From: Galeruca laticollis
Lineage: Eukaryota > Arthropoda > Insecta > Coleoptera > Chrysomelidae
Length of the DNA: 64,000 bases
Direction of reading: 5' to 3'
Assembly: GCA_963921935.1 (NCBI GenBank)
Contig: OY998176.1
Coordinates: 169,752,445 to 169,816,444 of the forward strand
Shown: positions 43,388 through 55,742 of the stretch, one piece after another
Layout: each line of letters opens with the position of its first letter
How positions within the stretch are numbered: the first letter of the stretch is position 1
The notes under the pieces: model-generated
The model's database searches: none
What the model saw: the letters and a program-made list of their open reading frames with translations, nothing else
What the model was told of the DNA's origin: nothing
Made by a program: the position numbers and the translations under genes

Positions 43388-43603
43388 CTTAGGCGGTCGC
43401 GTGGGATACACTCGTATCCCTCTAAAAAAAATCAAAAATCACCACAAAGAAATAAAACAAACGAACCGTACGTTTTCACCTATAGGAGCATACTACTGAG
43501 TAGGAATACCTAGAAGGAGGCGAGCGGCAGGGTACCCACTACCGAGCAGGCGCTAATTAAGTTCTAATGGGATACGTGTGTATCCCACGCGAGTACTGCA
43601 GGG
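43388..43603. mobile_element. piggyBac-type MITE, 216 bp
   Basis: The right end, inverted, reads CCCTGCAGTACTCGCGTGGG after TTAA (43604-43607), and continues GATACACACGTATCCC. The left end shares CGCGTGGGATACAC and CGTATCCC after CTAA, a one-base variant of TTAA. Ends of about 40 bp are thus inverted repeats next to the piggyBac target TTAA. The block GGGATACACACGTATCCC is itself palindromic. It lies close to a piggyBac transposase relic and could be its 3' end or an independent insertion. Confidence 0.65.
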
Positions 43604-43649
43604 TTAACAACTCAAAAATAATTTTACGGTATCACTTGACTCCTACAAA

Positions 43650-45000
43650 TGAACAAAAGATATTATTACTCCGGTTTTTGCAAAAATGTTTTACTTCATA
43701 AACTTTCTCGAATCGTAGATGCATATGCTGCTTTTTGGTCCGAGACATCAATGAAAGATTGATTTCTATTATATTCCAATATAGTGGAAAGATTTTTCAC
43801 AGTGCCTCTTCTCGTAACCACATCTTCCATTTCTAGAACATATTTAGTGGTCAGGAACAAAACATCTCTGTTATCCCTCCATTTGCCTACAATTACCTTT
43901 GTATTGCTCTGGAATGCAATCATTTCTCCTCTCTTCAACTTAGCAGATACAACAGGTGTTGGATTAAATTTTATTTTGGATCGTAGAGTTCCAATCAAAT
44001 GAGTACTAGCTGCATTTAGTTCTTGAGCGAGAAGAACACTTGTATAAAAATTATCCGTTACCAGCATTCTGCCACTATTCAGTAAATATGCCATAAGTTG
44101 CATTAACACACCTGTTGCAACACTGGTAGCCCCTGGTCTACTTGATTTTCTTCCATATAATACTAGTGTATAAGTATAGCACATAGATTTTATACTTTGA
44201 GACCATATATATGACGTATACGACGTTTATTCGAGATGTACTGACGGAATTCAAGTCTACCTCGAAACGGAATCATACTCTCATCTATACACAAATTTTC
44301 CTGCGAAACACATTATAGCAAGGGTTGTTGCTCCAGTAGTCACGTAATTTGAATTTTTTTTCTAGACTCATTCAAAGAATCAATCTCTCAAAACATTATA
44401 GTTATGTACGCATTAAGTCTCTCCGATGCGCAATCAAATAATGCTTTGTAATTTTTTCGTCAATGATGCCCTCAACTAATTTCCGATGATTAGCATTTAT
44501 TTGACTCCTCAACAAGCAGATCTATGATATTTTGATCATTGGATAGAGAATAAAAAGCAAGCGGTGTAGTTTGTTTTCTGAGAAGTGTAGCAACAGTATT
44601 ATCTTCTACTGAGTTAAATATAAATTTGTTCAGTTTCAGGTGATTTGTCGTCTCCCACTTGATGTTTGCATCTGTTATATTACGTGCATCATTTGCAGGT
44701 AAATACACAACCTCTTCTTCAATATATCTACTTATCTATGAAATTGGCTCAGGTGATTGTAATTTATTTGATGTTCTTATCTTTTTAAACTTATTGGAAT
44801 AGACGTTTTTTCCTTTTCTTTCATTAACCAAGCCATAATCATTATTATCAGAGTCAATATCACTATCTCCTGGGTCATAACTTCTATCGTACAAACTTAC
44901 ATCGCTATAAAAATCACTATTTTCTAATATTTCTTCAAGTTCTTTTTTCGTGAAATTTTTTATTTTGCCTTCATTAAGTCAGTATTATAACAATAAAATC
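43650..45000 (-). pseudogene. piggyBac transposase relic
   Basis: N-terminal acidic region (E-E-I-L-E-N-S-D-F near 44930 and D-P-G-D-S-D-I-D-S-D near 44870) leads to the open piece 44490-44708. The catalytic Asp blocks follow: C-I-D-E-S-M-I-P-F-R-G near 44285, L-V-T-D-N-F-Y-T-S-V near 44065 in the open piece 43696-44184, and I-D-V-S-D-Q near 43735. These are the three Asp positions of the DDE_Tnp_1_7 domain, which cuts and inserts at TTAA. The frame changes near 44490 and 44190, and stops occur near 44330. The C-terminal Cys-rich domain is not found, so the relic is truncated near 43650. Confidence 0.85.
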
Positions 45001-45108
45001 AATAATATAGACTATGGGAAAGTGTCAATGAGATTTGCAACAAAACTCGCCCAAAAACAAAAATAACCAAAATAGAAATAAAAGAAAATTGCACCACTGA
45101 AAACGAAC

Positions 45109-46664
45109 ATGTTTTTAGTGATGAATTCAATAAACACTATTAATAGTGAAATAGGGCAAAAACTAGCAAATAAAATCGAAAAACCAAATTCCTTCCGAGA
45201 CGTTACATCTGAAATAAACAAAAATATGTTCTTATACCCCTCAAACACTGGAGAAGAATCACAAATAATCAAACAACTTAAACTCAAAAAAAGTCCTGGG
45301 CATGACGGTTTTACTGCAGAAACGCTGAAACAAATAGCCGATTTCATAACAGTCCCTCTCACTCACATTATAAACAGCTGTATTGAAAATGGAATATTTC
45401 CGATCATTAAAAACTAGTGTTATCAAACCCCTTTTTAAGAGTGGGGATAAACTGCAAATTTAAAATTATAGGCCCATCTCTTTGATATCAAACATAGTAA
45501 TTTTTTTTAAAAAATAATAAAAAGAGAATGCAACATTTCATGCAAAAACATGATATTCTATCCGATAATCAGTATGGGTTCAGAGAGGGGAGATGCAATA
45601 CTAAAACTGACAACGTACATTTACAAATTACTCGACATTTCTAAACCGTCGCTATGTATCTTTGTTGATCTTTCCAAAGCCTTGAATACTGTTTGTCGCA
45701 AAAGGCTTTTAGAGAAACTGGAAAAAATTGGTATGCGGAGTGAGCCGCACGATCTTTTGAAATCATACCTGTCGAACCAAGAACAAGTAGTAGATATTTA
45801 TGGCGTGGTGAGCACTCCGAGGACAATCACTTACGGGGTTCCTCAAGGCACGGTCTTAGGTCCCCTACTATTCACTATTTATATAGACAGCCTGTTGAAA
45901 ATGACAACTGCATGTAATATTATAAGTTATGCTGATGACACGTTAGTAATTTACAGTGACAACACATGGCAACAACTGAAAGCAAAGACGGAAAAAGACT
46001 TCAACAACATCTTTAAATGGTTCCAATACAAAAAGTTTACTATGAACGCGAAAAAGACCAAATACTTACCTTTCACCTCCTATAGCAATAACTTGCTGAA
46101 TATGGGTCAATTAAATGTAAATCAAAATATATCCATACCAGAAGCCAGCTCCATAAAATATCTTGGTATACGAATTGACAGACATATGAAATGGAACTTA
46201 CATATATCGTATCTAGCAAGAAAACTACGTGAATTCATATCAAGATTCAATCTGCTGGAAGAATTTCTGGAAAATTCTCACTTGAAAACTATATATTATA
46301 GCCTAATCCAATCTCAACTTATATACGGTATTATAGGATGGGGAGGCGTAAATGATACGCATTTGAATAGTCTGAATATTGTGCAGAAGAAAATTCTCAA
46401 AATAATCCTTGGCAAAGGAAAGACGTACTCTACCGACAATCTGTGTAACGATTGCGGCATTTTTGATATTAGACAACTCTATTGCCAAAATATGTTAAAT
46501 GTATTAAAACAGTGGGTCAGAGGTACTGCAGCTTTCTAGGTCCCAAAATTTGGGAATTGTTACCTGAAACAATAAAAACCAGCCGAAACAACGACATTTT
46601 TAAAATAAAAGTTAAAAATTGGCTTCAATGCTATGATAGACAGATATTCCAAAAAATAATTTAA
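45109..46664 (+). pseudogene. LINE reverse transcriptase with C-terminal region
   Basis: L-K-K-S-P-G-H-D-G-F-T near 45287 opens the fingers. The frame breaks at TAG 45415 and is in another frame across N-Y-R-P-I-S-L-I near 45463. The long open piece 45550-46539 (329 codons) contains F-V-D-L-S-K-A-L-N-T (motif A, first Asp preserved) near 45660, V-P-Q-G-T-V-L-G-P-L near 45838, the catalytic Y-A-D-D-T-L near 45928, and Y-L-G-I-R-I-D near 46160. The tail L-G-P-K-I-W-E-L-L-P is in another frame at 46482-46664. Relatively few breaks, so this is among the younger LINE copies. Confidence 0.85.
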
Positions 46665-47190
46665 ACCCTCAACAAATTGTTCATCAAAATTATAATACTG
46701 TAACGTTTGTGTATGTGACCATAAATCCCGATTATGACACTCACTTTATGTGAAACCTACCTGGAAGTGACCTTTTTACCAATTGTGATATTAAATCCTC
46801 TGTGATACTCACATGGGATCAAAATCGTATGACTGTAATATATGTGTATATGATACTCTGAACCCGATTATGACAAACACTTTACATGTAACTTACCAGA
46901 AATTAACACTTTTACCAATTGTGATGATATTTTATTTTATGTGATGCAATTCCTACCCATATGTTTCATACTTATACTTCATCTTATTTCAAATTTATAC
47001 TTTAATCTTAAGTATTTTTATTATATTTAGAGGCTATATCACGCACAAGGAATAATTTTCTATGATTGCTCCTTCAGTGATGCCATTGTTTATTTCACTC
47101 AGCTCACAGGTACTACTCACTTGACATTGTTTTATCAAAATTATACTTGATTGTACATTTATGATGAATAAACTTTATTATTATTACAAC
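45109..47190 (+). mobile_element. Second CR1/Jockey-group LINE, 5'-truncated
   Basis: Starts within the region before the reverse transcriptase and ends in AATAAACTTTATTATTATTA near 47167-47186, a LINE-type repeat tail. The 3' untranslated part contains an imperfect tandem duplication of about 140 bp (CCCGATTATGACA near 46728 and 46870; TTTTACCAATTGTGAT near 46775 and 46910). No endonuclease is present, so the copy is 5'-truncated, the usual outcome of incomplete reverse transcription. Confidence 0.7.
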
Positions 47191-48899
47191 ACATGTAACA
47201 CAGCTTACAACACAATGTCAGAATCTAAATATTTTCATAACCTCAAAACTCTTGTATATGCCAAATAAGCTATGACCTGATGCAAATGGTTATTTACCCA
47301 CGCCCAGACGAATCATTCTGCCAAGCCATTTAAATGTAGCTGTGCATCTCACACGGCCACAATCGAAAATACACCAGTATAATCTGTGTCCAGATATGAC
47401 CTCACGGTCTGAGAGAAACCTTTATTATGCCCCAAATTTGTGCACATGGTCGTTAAAGTGTTAATCCATGCACCTCTTTAAATATATACAGAGTTAACTC
47501 CTATAACAAGTAGTTGTTACCTAACAATAATAACTTCCATCGTACATTGAATCTTCCATACTCCCATACTATGAAGCTATTTCCTTTGTTGAATCCTTGC
47601 ACCTCTTCAAATATATTTAGAATCCACTCCTATAACAAGGCGTTGGTACAGAACGAAAACAATTTTCTTTTTTTATTTTTAAGTATTATTTTGAACTTTA
47701 AGACACCAACCTTCACCGATCCGTTCTCACTTCAAATTTTTAGAAGTTTTCAATGTATACCTTTTCCATGTGTCACAACCTCATTATCATTGATACATAA
47801 CTTTAATTCCCAACATATTTGCTACACGTATCTATTCCAACAGCGCTTCAACTGAAACATTTTTTGCCTAACTACTATGTTCCGTTAGGTAGTGTTTATT
47901 AAACTTGTAATATTGTTTCATTCCTAATTCAAAAATATTCTTGTAGCATGAAGATGGCCATTGAAGGCCGAAGGTAGTGGCTGAATTTTTTAAAATAAAA
48001 AATATGAGTTTTTATTCAATTTTTAATAGAGAAATCGTTTTCATTTACCTCAAGAAAAAATGTTTGCAGTAAAAGTAGTATGTATATCTGAATATTTCAA
48101 ATTACGCAAACTGTCAATTGAGTCATATTAAAGATGAAAAATCGAGTGTTTTGTACACTCTGAGGCTAGATCTGGAAGAATACTAATTTTTCATTTTTCG
48201 TTAACAGAAAGTCGGTAAATTTCACTTGGTGTCTTCAGGTCAAAATGTATCGCTTCACGATTGTTTCAGTTAAATATATCTCGAACATTTCTTCGTATTA
48301 TTCATAATTCATAATAGTACATTATTCTTCGTCGAGCGGATATTGATGGCTATAACTCACGAGCGTGGAGTTTACGTAATCAACCAGGTGAGTAATAGTC
48401 TTTACCCGCGAGTAGGATCTGTATCTCTCTGTAAAAGTTGATAGGGTGGGTAGACCCAACAGCACTTAGGCCACAATTGGCCCATTGTGCATCCTTCTGA
48501 GGTTCAAAACTTCCTTCTAGCTCGTCATCCCCGCGAGTAGGATGCTATACTTTTCTTATGACTATTAGGAAAATTATAAAAACGGGTTTACAATATTTTC
48601 TTCCATTCATTCCAAACCAAAACGAATAGTAGTATATTTGCAGTAGCCGAATCGGTTTTCTGCTGTATCCATCTTATTTTGAAATTAATTATCGATGTAG
48701 CCTTCTGCTACTGATATTGACTTCTGCTCACAATGTTTTTTTTCTAAATGAGTGAGATCACCACCATCGTTAACTAATGGAGTAGCTGACGATTGTCGAA
48801 AATAAGGACCAGTCCATTACTCCAAGATCATTAAACCTATCTTTTTTGTAGTGCGTACTTCTTCCTGATAATTTATAAATACCGATTTCGATTAAAGAT
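47191..48899. other. Long stretch without recognisable gene
   Basis: No clear coding motif. GAAGATGGCCATTGAAGGCC near 47950 and a TTAACACTTTAACGACC-like string (inverted, near 47455) resemble pieces of transposon ends but have no partners. Around 48440-48540 the minus strand gives C-A/W-A-N-C-G, a faint zinc-knuckle-like trace that I do not call. Confidence 0.45.
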
Positions 48900-49395
48900 T
48901 TTTGGGCCCAGATCAGCATATTTCTCGCAGATTTGGTTATAATCAACGGTAAAAGCGAATTTTCGAACGAGTTTACAAAAATATAGTCATTCAAATCTTC
49001 AATTTTGTGAAATGACACCGCCGAATTTGGATGTTGATATATTTCGCTAGCGCTGCTAACCGAAAAAATAACAAAACTCACTACAACAATACTCGACTGA
49101 TTCTCTAACAGTCTAATAACGACATTTGATGTTTTTATTGGTCGAAAATGAATAAATATTGGACCAAAAACACTCTGAGTGAGTAATCACTCACATTAAT
49201 CCATAGAAAATGGATGTATAAGATAAAAACTGCTTAATAATCATAGGGGATTTTGCAAGCTTTGAACATACGTCAATACATCTGTTGTTGTAAAGTCCAC
49301 TGATTTTCCGTTCAGCTGCGCTACTGCGCTGCTGGGCTAATAAGTAGTTGAAAATGATGCGTTAATTCTAATTTAATTCTAATAAGAGCTTTCTT
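48900..49395. repeat. Diverged copy of a ~450-bp element also present in the 1,250-bp units
   Basis: Blocks such as CAGCATATTTCTCGCAGATT, GTGAAATGACACC, TTGTTGTAAAGTCC and CTGATTTTCC align in order with 50970-51395 and its tandem copies. Both copies lie next to RTE-like LINE coding sequence, on opposite sides, so the block may be an insertion in the LINE or its flank. Confidence 0.65.
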
Positions 49396-51030
49396 CAGGT
49401 GGTATGTTATCTATATCAGAAGCTTTACCAATTTTCAGTTCCTCTTTCGCTTTGCCGATTTCTTGCCTTGATGGTGGGTCGCTGTTGATGTTAGCGTTTT
49501 CTACTAGGCTCGCGTTGTCCTCTATTTCATTGGTTTCAGTGTTCTCTCCATCGCTTCAGCTGTTCAGCCTCGCCCGCAATAAGGTCAATATCTCTACTTC
49601 TTGTTAGTTTATGTTGATTAACGCTCTTATTTAATAAGATCTCTGTTGCCTGGTTGAGTTCTTTGGTGTCTCATCTGTTTCCGCTTCTTGACGTTTTGTT
49701 GCCAGGTCTTCATTCTATTTTTTTTATCAGAACGTAAACTTCCTTTAACTTCATGATGTTTGTCGTTAAATTACCTGGTAGTTTTCATAACCTTTTGGTT
49801 TTCTTTTACTATTTTCAACTGCTGTCGTTCTTCGATTCTCTCCAACGTTGCTCCAGATATCCAGGTGTTCTTGAGACGTTCCATGTATCCAACGTTTCCT
49901 TATTCGTTTCTTGGAAGAGGTATCCAATTTTATTCCAGTTGTCTTCGATATTGTTAACTTCCCATGTTAACGCATCAAATATGTTCGATAGTTGTACGAC
50001 CATAGTATATTATAAATAAAACAAGTATCACAATAACTTGTTTTGTAGTACGAGTGCGCAAAGCATGAGTACTGCAAAAAGTCATTGTGATACGAATTTT
50101 ACATATTACTTTTTATAATGAACGTGCAACAAATGTTTTAATTAAAAATAAAATTGCAATTAGAAATTTTTGTGCTCATTAATTAATGTTGGTAACCCTA
50201 ACCTTACAACTGACAGTAGACAGAATTTTCAAATTAAAATGTTCAATAAATTACTCTTACCTAGTTAGGAATGTACGAGTCTGGAATTAAGCAGTCAATT
50301 ATCATGTACTTCACCAGAACATCACAATATTGCTGATAATGGGGTTAATTATCTATGAACTGCAAACTCTAAACCAAAATATGAGAAGAAATATAGCCGG
50401 TTTTTAAAGTGGTGTGTAATAAACAATATGAAAAATTACAGAGAAAATGGCAGGTCAGTCTGTCAGCCATAAGTTTAACAGTGCACTAACTGTATGAAAA
50501 GTTACCAAAAACGATGCTGAAATTGTTATTTTGGTTTTAATGTCACGAAGTAAATTTTGTAGACGTGAATTCTCTTCATTTATATCTCAACGCAGACCCT
50601 CAATGTTATTAATTCTGTTTGATCGTTGATTCTGACATTTCATTGATGCAATTATTATTCGCACTTCAGCGATGACTAGGTGGTGGTCAGATCCACAGTC
50701 TGCTCCTCTTTTTGTTGTTTTGTGCGTAAGTGAGACTCTCCATTTTGGCTAAAAGCAATGTGGCCTATCTGGTTTCCGATCTTGCTATTAGGAGATATCC
50801 ACATAAGTTTTTGGTATATTTGGTGACGGAAAAGAGTGCCACGGATGACAAGATCTTGTTTCAAACAGAAATCTGCGAAGCGAGTTCCATTGTCGTTCAT
50901 ACCGCGTTCCCCGTGTTTCCACACGATCTTTTCATAGCCTGTTTTGTCTGGTACAAGTTTAACTTTCACGTCACCACATATCAGCATATTTCTTGCAGAT
51001 TCGGAAATAAATATCTATATTAGTGAATTT
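49396..51030 (-). pseudogene. RTE-like LINE relic: endonuclease and linker
   Basis: On the minus strand: M-L-I-C-G-D-V-K-V-K (catalytic G-D-F-N-x-K block with changes) near 50985, N-D-N-G-T-R-F-A-D-F-C near 50890, W-I-S-P-N-S near 50800, then after a frame change C-G-S-D-H-H-L-V-I-A (catalytic S-D-H) near 50690. The linker follows: I-E-D-N-W-N-K-I-G in the open piece 49815-50003, and I-N-S-D-P-P-S-R-Q-E-I near 49480. The domain before M-L-I-C is replaced by the repeated block described at 48900-49395. The reverse transcriptase is absent to the left of 49396. This is the same group as the fragment at 19021-19590. Confidence 0.75.
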
Positions 51031-51992
51031 TCGGAAGAGTTTTCAAAACTATTGTCTATTAAATATTCAATTTCGTGAAGTGACACCACACAATATGGAT
51101 TGACTCCTAAATCGTTTCATAATGACATTTGAAGTTCTGATTGGCTAAAAATATTTAAATATGGACCAAAAAGTACCTGAGTGTGTAATAACTCACAATA
51201 ATCACTAGAAAGTGGATCTATAATATAAATAATGTTGAATAGCCCTAGAGAATCTTTAAAATTTCAAATTTGAGTACGTAAAACTCCTGTTGTAAAGTCT
51301 ACTGATTTTCCATATACGCTGCTCGAATAAGTGGTTCAAAATTATTTATTAATTCTAATTTAAACCTAATAAGAGTTTTCTTCAAATAGAAAGTTCCAAG
51401 CAATAACTTAATTGTATCACTTTCCCTGTTTTCCATTATACGGAAAACGGAGTACTGTTTTCTGAGAAATGATCTCGGATTATTGAGAAACCATATATCA
51501 AATGAAATTGTCGAATAATTCCATCATCTCTTCCTGTGCCATGTTGACTAAGACTTGATAAATGGAATTCAATAGCAAAACTAAACATTGGTATTAAAAT
51601 TTATGAGTTTATCTTTTATTTCAAGTTGTAAACATCAAAACAATAGTAACAAATAGCAGTGGGAAATTTTGAATAAACTTCTGATGAGGGCCCTTTATTG
51701 ATAACTAATGCAGTAGATATTTGATCAGCAATAAAAGGAAATTGCGAAAAGTTTTTGTCCATGTGCACATCCTAGGGGTAGAAACGAAGTACGCATAATT
51801 ATACTACAATGAACCTTTAAATGCTAACACCTCAAGTTTCTGGTCTTTCTGGGTAAGAACTCAACAATGTTTTATTTAAAAACCATTTTTTTTTCAAATA
51901 TATTTCCAATATATCGGGAAACCTGGCAGTTATGAAATTCACGACGTCTTCCGTTCACGAAAAGTGTATAGTAATTGAGATACAATATAATA
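50743..51992. repeat. 1,250-bp tandem unit 1 (type A)
   Basis: Starts at ATTTTGGCTAAAAGC within the RTE-like endonuclease and ends ACAATATAAT. Contains about 280 bp of endonuclease sequence (minus strand), the ~410-bp repeated block and about 600 bp of unrecognised AT-rich sequence. Carries AGATCTTGTTT and TTAATTCTAATT, markers shared with unit 3. Confidence 0.93.
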
Positions 51993-53242
51993 TTTTGGCT
52001 AAAAGCAATGTGGCCTATCTGGTTTCCGATCTTGCTATTAGGAGATATCCACATAAGTTTTTGGTATATTTGGTGACGGAAAAGAGTGCCACGGATGACA
52101 AGATATTGTTTCAAACAGAAATCTGCGAAGCGAGTTCCATTGTCGTTCATACCGCGTTCCCCGTGTTTCCACACGATCTTTTCATAGCCTGTTTTGTCTG
52201 GTACAAGTTTAACTTTCACGTCACCACATATCAGCATATTTCTTGCAGATTCGGAAATAAATATCTATATTAGTGAATTTTCGGAAGAGTTTTCAAAACT
52301 ATTGTCTATTAAATATTCAATTTCGTGAAGTGACACCACACAATATGGATTGACTCCTAAATCGTTTCATAATGACATTTGAAGTTCTGATTGGCTAAAA
52401 ATATTTAAATATGGACCAAAAAGTACCTGAGTGTGTAATAACTCACAATAATCACTAGAAAGTGGATCTATAATATAAATAATGTTGAATAGCCCTAGAG
52501 AATCTTTAAAATTTCAAATTTGAGTACGTAAAACTCCTGTTGTAAAGTCTACTGATTTTCCATATACGCTGCTCGAATAAGTGGTTCAAAATTATTTATT
52601 ATTTCTAATTTAAACCTAATAAGAGTTTTCTTCAAATAGAAAGTTCCAAGCAATAACTTAATTGTATCACTTTCCCTGTTTTCCATTATACGGAAAACGG
52701 AGTACTGTTTTCTGAGAAATGATCTCGGATTATTGAGAAACCATATATCAAATGAAATTGTCGAATAATTCCATCATCTCTTCCTGTGCCGTGTTGACTA
52801 AGACTTGATAAATGGAATTCAATAGCAAAACTAAACATTGGTATTAAAATTTATGAGTTTATCTTTTATTTCAAGTTGTAAACATCAAAACAATAGTAAC
52901 AAATAGCAGTGGGAAATTTTGAATAAACTTCTGATGAGGGCCCTTTATTGATAACTAATGCAGTAGATATTTGATCAGCAATAAAAGGAAATTGCGAAAA
53001 GTTTTTGTCCATGTGCACATCCTAGGGGTAGAAACGAAGTACGCATAATTATACTACAATGAACCTTTAAATGCTAACACCTCAAGTTTCTGGTCTTTCT
53101 GGGTAAGAACTCAACAATGTTTTATTTAAAAACCATTTTTTTTTCAAATATATTTCCAATATATCGGGAAACCTGGCAGTTATGAAATTCACGACGTCTT
53201 CCGTTCACGAAAAGTGTATAGTAATTGAGATACAATATAATA
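51993..53242. repeat. 1,250-bp tandem unit 2 (type B)
   Basis: Same length and limits as unit 1. Carries AGATATTGTTT and TTATTTCTAATT, shared with unit 4, and a private G in CCTGTGCCGTGTTG. The endonuclease frame (51872-52237, minus) crosses the unit junction and gains a novel tail from the preceding unit. Confidence 0.93.
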
Positions 53243-54492
53243 TTTTGGCTAAAAGCAATGTGGCCTATCTGGTTTCCGATCTTGCTATTAGGAGATATCC
53301 ACATAAGTTTTTGGTATATTTGGTGACGGAAAAGAGTGCCACGGATGACAAGATCTTGTTTCAAACAGAAATCTGCGAAGCGAGTTCCATTGTCGTTCAT
53401 ACCGCGTTCCCCGTGTTTCCACACGATCTTTTCATAGCCTGTTTTGTCTGGTACAAGTTTAACTTTCACGTCACCACATATCAGCATATTTCTTGCAGAT
53501 TCGGAAATAAATATCTATATTAGTGAATTTTCGGAAGAGTTTTCAAAACTATTGTCTATTAAATATTCAATTTCGTGAAGTGACACCACACAATATGGAT
53601 TGACTCCTAAATCGTTTCATAATGACATTTGAAGTTCTGATTGGCTAAAAATATTTAAATATGGACCAAAAAGTACCTGAGTGTGTAATAACTCACAATA
53701 ATCACTAGAAAGTGGATCTATAATATAAATAATGTTGAATAGCCCTAGAGAATCTTTAAAATTTCAAATTTGAGTACGTAAAACTCCTGTTGTAAAGTCT
53801 ACTGATTTTCCATATACGCTGCTCGAATAAGTGGTTCAAAATTATTTATTAATTCTAATTTAAACCTAATAAGAGTTTTCTTCAAATAGAAAGTTCCAAG
53901 CAATAACTTAATTGTATCACTTTCCCTGTTTTCCATTATACGGAAAACGGAGTACTGTTTTCTGAGAAATGATCTCGGATTATTGAGAAACCATATATCA
54001 AATGAAATTGTCGAATAATTCCATCATCTCTTCCTGTGCCATGTTGACTAAGACTTGATAAATGGAATTCAATAGCAAAACTAAACATTGGTATTAAAAT
54101 TTATGAGTTTATCTTTTATTTCAAGTTGTAAACATCAAAACAATAGTAACAAATAGCAGTGGGAAATTTTGAATAAACTTCTGATGAGGGCCCTTTATTG
54201 ATAACTAATGCAGTAGATATTTGATCAGCAATAAAAGGAAATTGCGAAAAGTTTTTGTCCATGTGCACATCCTAGGGGTAGAAACGAAGTACGCATAATT
54301 ATACTACAATGAACCTTTAAATGCTAACACCTCAAGTTTCTGGTCTTTCTGGGTAAGAACTCAACAATGTTTTATTTAAAAACCATTTTTTTTTCAAATA
54401 TATTTCCAATATATCGGGAAACCTGGCAGTTATGAAATTCACGACGTCTTCCGTTCACGAAAAGTGTATAGTAATTGAGATACAATATAATA
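53243..54492. repeat. 1,250-bp tandem unit 3 (type A)
   Basis: Shows the type-A markers of unit 1 and no private change that I could find by eye. Confidence 0.93.
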
Positions 54493-55742
54493 TTTTGGCT
54501 AAAAGCAATGTGGCCTATCTGGTTTCCGATCTTGCTATTAGGAGATATCCACATAAGTTTTTGGTATATTTGGTGACGGAAAAGAGTGCCACGGATGACA
54601 AGATATTGTTTCAAACAGAAATCTGCGAAGCGAGTTCCATTGTCGTTCATACCGCGTTCCCCGTGTTTCCACACGATCTTTTCATAGCCTGTTTTGTCTG
54701 GTACAAGTTTAACTTTCACGTCACCACATATCAGCATATTTCTTGCAGATTCGGAAATAAATATCTATATTAGTGAATTTTCGGAAGAGTTTTCAAAACT
54801 ATTGTCTATTAAATATTCAATTTCGTGAAGTGACACCACACAATATGGATTGACTCCTAAATCGTTTCATAATGACATTTGAAGTTCTGATTGGCTAAAA
54901 ATATTTAAATATGGACCAAAAAGTACCTGAGTGTGTAATAACTCACAATAATCACTAGAAAGTGGATCTATAATATAAATAATGTTGAATAGCCCTAGAG
55001 AATCTTTAAAATTTCAAATTTGAGTACGTAAAACTCCTGTTGTAAAGTCTACTGATTTTCCATATACGCTGCTCGAATAAGTGGTTCAAAATTATTTATT
55101 ATTTCTAATTTAAACCTAATAAGAGTTTTCTTCAAATAGAAAGTTCCAAGCAATAACTTAATTGTATCACTTTCCCTGTTTTCCATTATACGGAAAACGG
55201 AGTACTGTTTTCTGAGAAATGATCTCGGATTATTGAGAAACCATATATCAAATGAAATTGTCGAATAATTCCATCATCTCTTCCTGTGCCATGTTGACTA
55301 AGACTTGATAAATGGAATTCAATAGCAAAACTAAACATTGGTATTAAAATTTATGAGTTTATCTTTTATTTCAAGTTGTAAACATCAAAACAATAGTAAC
55401 AAATAGCAGTGGGAAATTTTGAATAAACTTCTGATAAGGGCCCTTTATTGATAACTAATGCAGTAGATATTTGATCAGCAATAAAAGGAAATTGCGAAAA
55501 GTTTTTGTCCATGTGCACATCCTAGGGGTAGAAACGAAGTACGCATAATTATACTACAATGAACCTTTAAATGCTAACACCTCAAGTTTCTGGTCTTTCT
55601 GGGTAAGAACTCAACAACGTTTTATTTAAAAACCATTTTTTTTCAAATATATTTCCAATATATCGGGAAACCTGGCAGTTATGAAATTCACGACGTCTTC
55701 CGTTCACGAAAAGTGTATAGTAATTGAGATACAATATAATAT
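54493..55742. repeat. 1,250-bp tandem unit 4 (type B)
   Basis: Type-B markers as in unit 2, plus private changes near the right end (CTGATAAGGG, CAACAACG, one T fewer in the T run near 55640). It ends ACAATATAAT and then gives way to ATACTACCC. Confidence 0.92.

Noticed and set aside
47950..47975. GAAGATGGCC...GGCCGAAGG as a Penelope-type repeat or ribozyme
   Set aside because: The string is short, no helices of a known ribozyme could be drawn, and no Penelope coding sequence is next to it.
48440..48540. Zinc-knuckle-like C-x-x-C trace of a Gag protein, minus strand
   Set aside because: Too short, first Cys missing, and no continuing frame on either side.
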